DNA of 64,000 bases from assembly GCF_000340215.1 (NCBI RefSeq), contig NW_006921532.1:7419910-7483909 (forward strand), in the 5' to 3' direction. Below are positions 46,951 through 56,487 of the stretch, piece after piece; within the stretch, counting starts at the first letter, position 1, and each line of letters starts with the position of its first letter. The notes below the pieces were generated by a model. The model was not told where the DNA came from, made no database searches, and saw nothing but the letters and a program-made list of their open reading frames with translations. The position numbers were made by a program, and so were the translations under genes. The stretch comes from Pseudocercospora fijiensis CIRAD86. Lineage: Eukaryota > Ascomycota > Dothideomycetes > Mycosphaerellales > Mycosphaerellaceae.

Positions 46951-46987
46951 AAGACCCACCTGTTAGTTCAGGTGTTGGCGTACGAGG
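46932..46987. other. Nested inverted repeat at the block boundary
   Basis: CCTCGTACG (46,932-46,940) is the exact reverse complement of CGTACGAGG (46,979-46,987). Between them CACCTG-TTAGTT-CAGGTG (46,957-46,974) forms a second perfect stem. It may be the remains of a transposon end. Confidence 0.5.
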
Positions 46988-47142
46988 CTGCTAAAACTCT
47001 CTATTGTGGCCGGCCGTAGATGTCGGGGAATTGGGAATGGCGTGCTGCCTGAATTGCTGCCTTGCGCGGCGCGTCTGGGCTTCGACTCGCGTCGTTCTCG
47101 AAGCCAATAATTGAACTGACCTCCCACCATCGCCTGCACATA

Positions 47143-49133
47143 ATGCCTCCCTTTCGCGATGACCAGATCTTCGTAAGGCTGCATGGTGCCCTCCAAGACC
47201 TCCGCCTTCGACTGACCTGGCATAGATTATCGCGCCCGGCTCGCAAACCACGCTGGCGCAACTCGGCCTGCCAGAATCCTTCACACCAGCACGCTATCGC
47301 CTAAGGTCGCGCATGTTCCCTGGAGAGAACGAAGGCGAATTCGAGCCAATCAAGATTCGACGCAGAGACAAACCATTCGCCGCTGCAAATGGGGAGGAGC
47401 CAGAATGGGAGGAGGATCGCATATCAGAGGAAGGCGCCATCTGGCCCATACAGAATGGCACAATTGTCGACTGGCAGTGCTTTTATGCACTGCTCGAACA
47501 TGTCCACAACACTGTGAATCCGCCCTTCCACACGCCCATCTTGCTCATTGGAGAACCCGTCTGGACACACAAAGAGTACGAGAAGGTCGCACAGTTCATC
47601 TTTGAAAAGTTCAAGACCCCCGCACTGGCCATGATGGACTCTGCCGTGGCCACAGTCTACGCATACGGCATACCGACGGCGACCGTGGTCGACGTGGGTC
47701 TCAACAAAGCAGATATCACCTGTGTGGTCGACTTCATGCTGCAGGATGTCGGACGAGGCATTGCTGTTGAGAACTGCGGCGGAAATGCAATGACCGAAGG
47801 CCTGATGGAGTTGTTGAAAGGACGAAACGGCTTCACGCGAGACGTCTGCGAACAGCTCAAAAAAAGTAGCATTTGCGAGATTCTTCCTCCAGACACAGAA
47901 GTGCCGGACACTGATGCCCCCGAAGGACCTGTGAATCCAGCTGCTGCGGCGTCAACTGGCGCCGACGGAGCAGCACCAGGCCAGAGGAAAGCATCGATAG
48001 CTGGTGATCGGCCACGAGGACCCGGGCCAGGTACGGAGGTCGGCGAAGAAAAGAAGCTGGAAGATGACGAAGGTGTGCTCGACGTCGCGAGTATCGTAAC
48101 AAGCGGTAACATGGCCGAGTATCTGGCTCAAAAGGAGAAGGAGAAGCAGGAGAAAGCTGCGGCGAAACAGCGGAAAGCGAGTGAAGCCGGGCTGGCCGCA
48201 CAAGCCAACAGGCCTGCTCGATTACCAAATGCAAAGCGCAGCCGAAATACCTTCATATACGAAGACTTTGCGCTCCATGATGCCATGAAGAAGGCGGGCA
48301 AAAGTGCCCAAGAATTGCAAGACATGCAGTCTGCGTTGGACGAAGGGTCAAACAAGCGACAAAAGACACCTGAACCTCAATCTGCAGTCTCCGACAAGCC
48401 AGCAGATGGCGGCTTCGACAAATTCGACGGCACTACTGACACAGCACCGACTGGCGGCTTCCGACGCGAAATCGAGGTTGGCCTAGAACGATTCCAGGCT
48501 GCTTCGGGCGGAATACTGGATCGCCTTGCAGATGCCATACATCGAACAATACAAGGTTGTGGTGAAATGGGAAAGAGAAGCGAGCTCTGGGACTCGCTGA
48601 TCATACTTGGCAACGGATCGAAGGTGCGCGGCTTTAAGGAAGCCCTGTTGGCAACGCTTCAGTCCAAGTATATAATTTCGCCGTCATCCGCGACCATCTT
48701 CACTTCGGAGTTGCCATCCAACATGTCAACACCCATAGCGACTGGCGCGAATACTCCACAACCGCAGCTTCCCGGCCAACAACCTCCACATTCTGGAGTG
48801 AATCCACTCTTGCACGCTGCTTTGACGGCACAAAACCCTCAACTACATCCGGGATCCCAACCAGGCATGCACACACCCATGCATGGGATGCCACACCATC
48901 ATAGTATGCACTCGAGCGGTCACGGTCAGACGCCAACAAGCATAAAGACTGCGAAAATCCCAGAGTACTTCCCTGAATGGAAAGAGGTCGGATACGATGA
49001 AGCTGCCTTCCTAGGTGCGCAAGTTGCAGGCAAGCTCCTTTTCATCGTAGACGGTGGTGCTAGCAAAGGTTACATGACGAGAACGGATTACAACGAACAA
49101 GGACCAAGCGGTATCCATGAGGTCCGCATGTAG
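47143..49133 (+). CDS. ARP9: Actin-related protein 9 (SWI/SNF and RSC chromatin-remodelling subunit)
   Basis: Exon 1 is 47,143-47,172 (MPPFRDDQIF). A 53-bp intron (47,173-47,225, GTAAGG...CATAG with a CTGAC branch-like site) separates it from exon 2 (47,226-49,133), giving about 645 residues. Exon 2 opens IIAPGSQTTLAQLGLPESFT, the typical fungal Arp9 N-terminus; taking the first ATG in the long ORF (47,313) would lose the first actin phosphate-loop strand. Actin-fold landmarks include LLIGEPVW, MMDSAVATVYAYGIPTATVV and ENCGGNAMTEGLMELL, then near the C-terminus LGNGSKVRGFKEALL. A long Lys/Glu/Ala-rich insertion (roughly residues 230-350) and a His/Pro/Gln-rich loop interrupt the fold, making it longer than yeast Arp9 (467 residues). 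Arp9 pairs with Arp7 on the HSA helix of the remodeller ATPase in the nucleus. The repeat block ends less than 200 bp upstream. Confidence 0.9.
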
Positions 49134-49574
49134 AAAAGCAATGCTGGTGTTTTGAACTCTGTGGAGAAGCGTTGCCAATATGGAAAGCATGAGATGAGAT
49201 TAAATGCATGTTTGCGATACGAAGAAGATGTCCCCAGAATCGGATCTACAGTAATTACAGCCCGGTTTTCATGCATGGCGAGAACATCCTGTTCCACGTC
49301 TCGATTCCTGCTCAAAGCCCACTGTCACGCTCATGCCACGCTGTGAATATTCCCAGCAGTGGCGCTGGCGGCTGACCAGCAAGCAAAAGTCAGGCAAGGT
49401 GGGTGGTAGACTGCTCCGAAGAAGTGCATCTGGCGAGCTGAGCTGGTGACCGCAAACGAACATGAAAACCTCGATGTTTTCAACAACAAACAGATCTCTA
49501 CATTCTCACTCGCGGAGGTTTCCAATTTCTTTTTTTCTTCTCCTCTCTTCAACTCAACTCTAGAAGGCAGCCAT

Positions 49575-49590
49575 CCCCCCCCCCCCCCCC
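49575..49590 (+). repeat. Homopolymer run of 16 C
   Basis: An uninterrupted C run follows a T/C-rich tract downstream of ARP9. Its length is likely to vary between isolates and sequencing runs. Confidence 0.9.
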
Positions 49591-50369
49591 AACCGGGGCG
49601 GGGATCACAAGCTAACACCCTCCAGGCAAATATGCTTGTCCAAGGCAATACCTCTGCCGTAAAGCTCCTCATTCTTCTGGACCTCTCCGCTAACACTCGA
49701 TTGCAGTCGCTTCTTCGCCGGGAATGAGATCAATACGACTCGACCCAGTCATCTGGAGTTCGAGTCCACTGTCAATCTTCATCCAAGCCGCAGGCGAGAA
49801 GGAAGACGGAGGAGATCCACGTTGTGAATCTAAAGCAGGCGCAGAAGGGCGATGCGTAAAGGCATGTCGACCCATAAAGACTACCATGTAGATCGGAAAT
49901 TGGTCCAACGAGATGGGCGAAAGCATGTAGATGCGTATAGCTCACCTACGAATGCAGGCACATTCCCTCTTCCATGACGCGAGAGTGCTTTCCATTCCGG
50001 CTTCCAGGCGACGTCAAAGCAAGAACGTCTTGCTAAACGCAACACTGATGTTTACGAACAAGCATGTTCTTATCATAGGGACTTGCAGAAACGGTGGTTC
50101 GCATTGTTGGACACAATCGATAAACAAGATCCTTCGCGATACAAGTCTTCATTGCCACCGAACTGGTGCACTACGATCGATGCGAACTGCAGCAATTTCG
50201 AGGACAGTATGTGTAAGCATCGCCGCGGCCGCGGCTTCGGAATGATTTGTGAACAGGAAGTGGCGGCGTGAACAATTCACTGGGCACGAAGGGGGCTGAG
50301 CAGTATAAATGCGTGGACAACTGGTCTGAGAATTTAGTGCTTACTCAGCCAGCAGACTCTATCTTCCCT

Positions 50370-50470
50370 ATCAAGTGTGATTATGTTATTGTTGTGATTG
50401 CGATTTGTGATTAATCAAAGCCATTTGATTGCGATTGTGATCTTAATCTCGTGATTGTGATTAATCAACA
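50370..50470 (+). repeat. Imperfect GTGATT-rich tandem repeat
   Basis: GTGATTAATCAA occurs at 50,407 and 50,457 (50-bp spacing), with further GTGATT/GCGATT copies between and before them. Confidence 0.65.
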
Positions 50471-51523
50471 ACCAACAGCTATTGGTCGACAAGGCCGCTT
50501 CTGTGATAAGGCTGCGACGTGTAGGAAGTCGGGCGCACCTGCTGACAAGCACTCGTACCAGATCTTGGACAGACAGAAATGCATTCTCAGACCACTTCGG
50601 CAGAGAATTCGGTTCTGTGATGCGGAAATTTTTCATGCATCGGACCACATTGGCAAGAAGACTGGTTCTCGGATCAGGCTGCGACAAATCACAACAAGTC
50701 TTGGCATAGCTTCGAAGCCACAGCCTATCGTTCAGCGAACACAAATTTGGTACACCCAAACGTTCCCAAAACACCAATGAGCAAGTTCCACTCCGTGTTC
50801 ATCATCACTCCACTTCCCATGGTGATTGCACGCTCGAAAGCTGTCTATAAGTACCCCGTCTCCCCCGCCCTTCCTCCTCTCCCTTTTCTCTCCAGAACAA
50901 TTTCACAAGACCAAGGGACGACGCATTGATCTGATGGCTTGTTGCGGATTGTTCAGCGTTTTTGCCTAGTGGGCTAAACGTCGGAAGCTTGAGCGCGACG
51001 CAAGGGCTACCGCCAAGAGATGGGACGGGTTATCGACTGACGAGGTCAGAATGATCCGAGAAGAGCTGCTGTGGGAGAGTCGGCAGCAGCGAGGGTGAAA
51101 GGGACTTATGACTGTTACGAATTTCTTTTGTTAGGTACGGCTCTTTTTTGAGGTCAATTGGCTGCGTGCCCGCCTGCATTGAGCCGTGCCGCCCTGTTAC
51201 GCCGGGGTGCTGCGCTGTTTTGGCAGGCACCTTCTCGTGGTGCGCGGTGTGAGTACCTCTGAAGAGGGAAACTAAGACCTGCCTGTTTCTGTATTTTAGT
51301 CGTTTTAGGTAGCGACGGTATGAGAGGAGGCTTTACGTCCTCCGAATCGGGTGCTTGCTATTTCTTTTTCGTCACTGACTGATCTTGCCTCGTGGTGTGA
51401 ATGAGTTGCCCCCGTCCTGGGTCTTCATGTTCACGCTGAGTAGCGGTGGGAGGAATGCGACACTCACTCACACGACACGTCGAACTCCGCAACCGCACAA
51501 ACGCTATGCTCTTAGACTCGCAA

Positions 51524-52016
51524 TTAGAACGTTCGCGAGCAAGAGTCGTCTGCCGAAGCGGTGACGTGGCACGAAGATAGAACAAGACCTTTGGGAGGGA
51601 CGGGACTCAATCGCGATGCGCTGAAGCGCCCATAGAAAGACGCTGGGCTGATCACTCTGCAAATGCGGAATTTCTCGGGGTCTTGGTTGAGGTCCTCGTC
51701 ATATATGCCATCATTCAGGACCTGCACCGTACGTCCCTTCGAAATCTTGATATCATCCGAGGAGATGATCTTCTTCTTCGCGACACGGCTCATGGCGACT
51801 ACAGGTGTTGGTCATTAGCTTGCTGGTGTGAGGGCCAGGAAGAAGTCAGGGACTCACCATTGCCCAAAGGAAAGTGTCTAGAGACTTCTTTGATAAACGA
51901 ATCGTGAAGGCCAATCTTGTGGAGTGTGGTCTTTGCCCAGTCCTCCTCGTTCTGAATGGCAATGACTTCATCTCGGCGGCTGTACGATTTCTGGATACTG
52001 GCACTGTCGTATCGTG
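51524..52016 (-). CDS. Hypothetical small protein, at least two exons (5' end unresolved)
   Basis: The minus strand shows an exon at about 52,016-51,858 (RYDSASIQKSYSRRDEVIAI, EDWAKTTLHKIGLHDSFIKE). A good intron follows at 51,799-51,857 (GTGAGT...CTGTAG, 59 bp), then an exon from 51,798 to a stop at 51,524-51,526 (VAMSRVAKKKIISSDDIKIS, GRTVQVLNDGIYDEDLNQDP). The joined frame is open across the intron and looks like a real charged, partly helical protein. I do not recognise the family. A further 5' exon is needed, since no ATG heads the first exon in this frame; a GTAG-type acceptor near 52,020 is possible. The last 40 codons look less protein-like, so another 3' intron may exist after about 51,660. 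Confidence 0.45.
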
Positions 52017-52272
52017 GAGTTCGGCTACGCAGATGTTAGATTTGCATTTCGAGTGTAAGAACAGTCGGTCCACCCAAAGCGCTGGATCCCGGATTGGACT
52101 TCCAGGATTCATGAGTGCCTCTGGTGCGCACCGCAGATTTCTCGAGTCTGCGGGAACAGATGCCATGCGCAGATTTCAGTATCGTGTTGCCGTGCCACCG
52201 GTGCAAGAAAGTCGCATTGCAGCAGCCCTAGATGGCCTTGGGTGGCCGAAAGTGGGCTGGAACCTGAGAATT

Positions 52273-52530
52273 TCAGACGAGGCCGTATGTATGTGGACAC
52301 GCATTCATTCCCATCGGTGATCCGTTCTGTATGCTGCAGCTTCTTTGCAAAAGACTTCTCCTGTGTCTAGAAAGAAGCAAGCCAATGACTGCGCTGTCTT
52401 TGCAAGTCTGGAGTGCGTCCACGATGCCCATCTCCACATTGCCTAAAGTGTCTTTTCCAGGCTGATGATCAAGTAATGTTCGAATGATTCCGTGATAACC
52501 ACATTGCAAGGCTAGTTCCAATAACCTCCA
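52273..52530 (-). pseudogene. Out-of-frame ankyrin continuation of the zinc-finger/ankyrin gene
   Basis: The second minus-strand frame carries RLLELALQCGYHGIIRTLLD and SAVIGLLLSR to a TGA at about 52,273. These match the ankyrin helix pattern expected directly after the break. No convincing GT-AG intron joins the frames; the candidates are about 40 bp or shorter. Confidence 0.5.
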
Positions 52531-54043
52531 AAATCGCGCTGGCCCTTTCTTGGCTGAATATGTCGAGCTGAAGTAGAACCCGTGTTACATCGGCGGAGCC
52601 TTGACGGATGCTTTGCACCAAGAATGACTCCAGCTGAGCACTTGTAGGTTGGGCTCGCCGCAAAAGTATTTCGACAATTGCTGCGCTACCGGCCTGTATG
52701 GCTACCGAGATTGAACCATTGTACATTTTGCAGCCGACTGTCACAATTGCTTCCCAATCAAGAAGCTCCTCAATGACGCCAACATGGCCTTTCCTGCTTG
52801 CGAAGGCTAGTGCAGTGCTGCCATCTGCGGCAGGCGAGTCGACCCGAGCGCCAGCAAGAAGCAAAGCTCGCACTATGTCAGCGTGACCATTGTAAGCGGC
52901 AGCTCTTAGAGCTGGGTCGAAAGAATCCGAAATCAATTGCCAAATGTGAGCGTTCTCCAGCAGCAAGTCAACGATGGCTCGATTGCCAGCCTCGGCTGCA
53001 ACAAGCATGGCAGCACTATTCGCAAGAGTTCCGTGGTTGAGCAGAACTTGAACGCAAGCCAAAGCTCCGGTGTACGCCGCTTCTACTAGCTCCATGCAAA
53101 GATTTCGTCCAGCTGCACGACCGTCCACGTAATGATACAGATTGGCCAGCTGAACAGCGTAATTGGCATCTGAGATATTGTCAAAGCTGGGGTATACGCC
53201 CAAGTACTGCCCATCAGGTACAAATATCTCATTATAGACCCCCAGAAGCTCTTGGGGCTGACATGGGTCATTCTGTTCAATAGCGACAAGTATCTGCTCT
53301 TTGAGTCCGAAAGATCTCGAAGGACATTTGAGTTCTGGATGATCACTGTAGGCGTAGTCTTCGCCACCATTGCCATTGTCGCTATCGACACAGGCAATCG
53401 GCAGACTTTCCGCGCTCAGTAGATTGTGGCCTGTAGCGCCAGACGGATTTTTGGAAAAGGCAGATGCGTCCTGAATGTCGAAGGAATCGTAGGAGCTGCC
53501 AAGGTCATCTGGGAATACATTGTGATGGATCATGGAACCTTCCTGTGCGATGTTGTCGGTGAATGACATGCAGGATACAGAATCAAGCGGCGTCGTTGGC
53601 AGAAGACTAATCTCGTCCCAATTGAACGAGCCTGAGTGCTCGGCGGTGCTCGATGTTGATGTCTGGCAGCTATTGGTAGACGAATTGCTGAGACTACCAA
53701 GCATTGAACTGAAGTCTACATCTCTCCACGGAAGTTGCCCGGTCCAGCTGTGAGATTCGGGCAGAGGCAATTCTTGTTCCTGAGAAACATGCAGTGAGCA
53801 GGTCATTTGTATGTCCGCATGCGTACGCCTGATATGTTTAACAACATTGTCATGCCTTGCAAAGGTGTCTTGGCAATATGGGCAATGATGTCGCTCCTGT
53901 CCACTCTCATGGCTGGAACATCGGAGGGCAGGTCGCTTGTGTCGCAAAAGAGACCTTTTGGCTGTGAAAGTCTTGCCGCAGTGCTCGCATTCGTAAGGTA
54001 TCGTCGATGTATCTACATTCGGTGCGCCAACGACTGCAGCCAT
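52469..54043 (-). CDS. C2H2 zinc-finger / ankyrin-repeat protein, apparent 3' frameshift
   Basis: The frame opens at ATG 54,043 (MAAVVGAPN); an upstream in-frame ATG exists at 54,103. It runs 524 codons. Residues about 18-45 form a C2H2-like finger (YECEHCGKTF...LLRHKR) and 53-76 a second (HHCPYCQDTFARHDNVVKHI, then RRTH). A Ser/Thr-rich, low-complexity middle follows, and from about residue 320 to the end there are ankyrin-type helices (AAYNGHADIVRALLLAGA, ASRKGHVGVIEELLD, AIQAGSAAIVEILLRRA). Such zinc-finger/ankyrin proteins are common in Pezizomycotina and probably nuclear. The ankyrin pattern continues in another frame (LELALQCGYHGIIRTLLDHQ) to a TGA near 52,273, so the annotated end at 52,469 may be a frameshift artefact, a missed short intron or a real truncation. 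Confidence 0.75.
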   Translation of the reverse strand: MAAVVGAPNVDTSTIPYECEHCGKTFTAKRSLLRHKRPALRCSSHESGQERHHCPYCQDTFARHDNVVKHIRRTHADIQMTCSLHVSQEQELPLPESHSWTGQLPWRDVDFSSMLGSLSNSSTNSCQTSTSSTAEHSGSFNWDEISLLPTTPLDSVSCMSFTDNIAQEGSMIHHNVFPDDLGSSYDSFDIQDASAFSKNPSGATGHNLLSAESLPIACVDSDNGNGGEDYAYSDHPELKCPSRSFGLKEQILVAIEQNDPCQPQELLGVYNEIFVPDGQYLGVYPSFDNISDANYAVQLANLYHYVDGRAAGRNLCMELVEAAYTGALACVQVLLNHGTLANSAAMLVAAEAGNRAIVDLLLENAHIWQLISDSFDPALRAAAYNGHADIVRALLLAGARVDSPAADGSTALAFASRKGHVGVIEELLDWEAIVTVGCKMYNGSISVAIQAGSAAIVEILLRRAQPTSAQLESFLVQSIRQGSADVTRVLLQLDIFSQERASAILEVIGTSLAMWLSRNHSNIT

Positions 54044-55402
54044 GATGACCACATGCCTAAGTATGCCCCGGCTGTGTCGCTTCCTGCACTGGAAGCCTCC
54101 CAATCTGCTATTGTGTCCGATTCCAGTCTACTGGCTAGAAGGCGTTCCTTGTGCTTCTGGATGTAGGTGTAGAGACACTAATGAACGCAGGTGTGAGGAC
54201 CACGGAATAGGCTGCCATCGACCTGTACATGAATGTGCACGCGCAGGTACAGCGTCGCGGTGGTGTTGGGGAGACCAGCCATTGATCCTCCCGCAGCGCC
54301 ACACGGCACCGCCAATGTGCATATAGAGGAGTCCTATGCAGGCCAATCGGTTGTATTTGCCAAATTTCTTGTAACTCACCAAAGCAGACAATAGCAGAGA
54401 TGATTCAGCCAACAGCAAGTACAGTGGAGTAGGTAGGCTCGGAAATATATAGCCCGAGCGCATCCAAAAGTCAGCTGTTTCCTTGGCATCCACCGCGTCG
54501 TATTTAAGAGCTGTGCGCTACCTTGACTGCTTACGAATAATGAACAAAAGCTGCGAGTAGGGTACGTGAACACAGTTGCGAGACCTTGTTGAGAAGTAAT
54601 TGCAGGATGTAGAGCCGGAATGGAGAGACATTACGGACTGACGTAGAAAGACGCCAGGCTGACGATAACAAACACTTTCAGCAACAGTGCGCCAGCGAGC
54701 CTGAACAATAAACAACGTCAGCGTCCAGACGATAAGGAGGCTCTCCCGCAGGTTTTGGGTGTTCACCGGTTTGATTTGCTTTCTTGACCCACGTAGCTCA
54801 CAATGATGATAGATGCAAAAACGATTCCCCCCGAGACCCCATCAAATTCGAGCGTCACATCGCCGATATCGAGATCGCAAGCGATTAGCACGATCATACG
54901 TACCACCATCGGAGCGGTCTGCATGCATCTTTCAAGTGTCAATGCGAGGCTTCGATCCATCCTGTGACTGACCGCGCATCCGATCGCTACTCCTGCAGGG
55001 GCGAAGGCGTCGTTGATCTTGTAAAAAATTGTGGCCTTCAGTGAGATAAGGCTCGAGACTGGGTGCTGAGGCCGGCTGCCGGGACGACACGTATAATGCA
55101 GTCACCAGATCTAGACGGTATGGAGGTCCCCACGTACGCGATAGTCGATGCGGCATGAAGAAAACGAGCGTTGCCAACTTGGCGATAAGTCCATGACAGT
55201 ATTTCCGAGTGCGTAGCTTCAGATGCCTTGTCCTGGGGCGCGCAAAGAGCGCAGACAAGCTTAGTCGTGGGTCCTCTCGATCTCTACCTCATGGGCCACT
55301 CCAGCTCTGAAACATCATTTGACTTGTACATATAGCCTCGAGTCTTCTGCGTGCCTTGCATCTGGGTGCATGAGCTCATGTCTCGTACACGAAGTATGGC
55401 CT
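54044..55402. other. 1.36 kb interval, no supported gene
   Basis: It holds the 5' region of the zinc-finger/ankyrin gene and the 3' side of mL40. A minus-strand ORF at 54,128-54,493 has a hydrophobic segment (LYLLLAESSLLLSALVSY) but no homology I recognise and no clear gene structure. Other ORFs look like chance. Confidence 0.45.
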
Positions 55403-56018
55403 CTATCTCGTCCAAGCATGATTCCATCCATCTCTCGGAGGCGTGTCTGTCTGTATTCGCGCATACTCGATCGGCACTCCATTCCAGATCCCATCCTTCT
55501 TCATTGCGATTCTGTAGAGCCTTCCGGTTTCCTTCGCATCGTTCGCCTTCTGGCTTTGCCCAAGCCGTACTCTGTCTTCCGCCGTCATGCCCTCGTGGTC
55601 TATCAGTCTCAATTCCTCACACGCCGCAGACATGGCATTATATTGCCGTTCCAACTCCAATTCGCGTTCGTTCCGCAGTTTGTCCTGATACCGCATCCAC
55701 GCGCGATGGATTGTCCAATGTCGAAGATATCTGTTTCGTCCGAAGCGCAAAGGTCGTGGTGTCAAAGGGTGTTGCAGATGGTATCGTATTTGTGCTGCAC
55801 GAATTCTATCAGCCACTTTACATTGTATGTTCTACGCGATGGGCCATACTGATTCTAGGATCTCTCTTTACATTGCCTTTGCTCTTCTCCCTCCTTTCCG
55901 TGCTGGAGAAGTGTGCGCTTTGCTGCTGCGCGAGACACCCTCTGGCCGTCCATGGCAAGGTCTCAGTCCGTACTACCGGCGAAAACGCGCGTAGCAAAGC
56001 CACTGATGGAGCTTTCAT
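55403..56018 (-). CDS. Mitochondrial large-subunit ribosomal protein mL40 (yeast MRPL28 type)
   Basis: Two exons: 56,018-55,850 and 55,794-55,403, split by a 55-bp intron (GTATGG...GTGCAG, with CTGAT near the 3' end). The join gives 186 residues. The N-terminus (MKAPSVALLRAFSPVVRTET ...) is Arg/Ala/Ser-rich and acid-poor, a plausible mitochondrial targeting sequence. The core reads RYHLQHPLTPRPLRFGRNRY, then LRHWTIHRAW and RELELERQYNAMSAACEELR, and it ends GVPIEYARIQTDTPPRDGWN HAWTR, which I recognise from fungal mL40 proteins. It is a component of the mitochondrial 54S ribosomal subunit. It is divergently placed with AGM1, sharing a 469-bp promoter interval. Confidence 0.85.
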
Positions 56019-56487
56019 CGTTGCCGTGCTGTTGATTGAAATCGGTGTGATGTGGTTGTTGAGGCACCTCCGACAGTTCTTTCCCCGAAGCAAGGATGGC
56101 CGATAGTTCTAAGCATCGGGCGGAAATCGAGCCTCGCGGGCTCACCCGCTGCAGGTGCAGCCGCATTATTCTACGTGGGGTGCAGCTGGCAAAGTGCAAG
56201 AGCGCCTTCTGAAACTTGTATAGCGAGCTCAAAACACCCGCGTCTAATTTCTCCATACACTCTCTTTGTCTTTCACACTGCTGTATACAACTACCGTCAC
56301 CTTCACGGAGCCATCATCGCTGCTTCTCAATCCTCTGCCATACATCAACAGCGCCCAGACACTCGAGTTACAGACCACTTCTCGTTGAGAGACCATTTGC
56401 TGGAGGCAGAGGTGACGACTCCCGCCGATACGAACGTCAGCCTCGCCTGACTACACCTACTCACTCCGAATACCACCCTGCATACCC
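56019..56487. promoter_or_regulatory. Divergent promoter interval between mL40 and AGM1
   Basis: 469 bp separate the two start codons. The AGM1-proximal half is pyrimidine-rich (TCTCTTTGTCTTTCACAC, CCTCTGCC). No specific factor site is assigned. Confidence 0.5.

Larger units (their letters stand above)
49134..51523. other. 2.4 kb interval without a supported gene
   Basis: Base composition is normal and there is no RIP signature. It contains a pyrimidine tract (about 49,520-49,560), a run of 16 C (49,575-49,590) and a GTGATT-rich repeat (50,370-50,470). Several ORFs of 60-120 codons overlap on both strands with no recognisable motif or consistent intron pattern, so none is called. A lineage-specific gene or ncRNA here cannot be excluded. 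Confidence 0.5.

Noticed and set aside
47657..48355. Minus-strand ORFs opposite ARP9 (up to 151 codons)
   Set aside because: Antisense shadows of the ARP9 coding sequence, with Ser/Pro-rich composition and no motif.
47313..49133. ARP9 starting at the ATG at 47,313
   Set aside because: It would lose the conserved IIAPGSQTTLAQLG start of the fold; the upstream exon and 53-bp intron restore it in frame.
55319..56106. Plus-strand ORFs of 177 and 251 codons opposite mL40
   Set aside because: They overlap the well-supported mL40 exons and intron on the other strand and have no recognisable domain.
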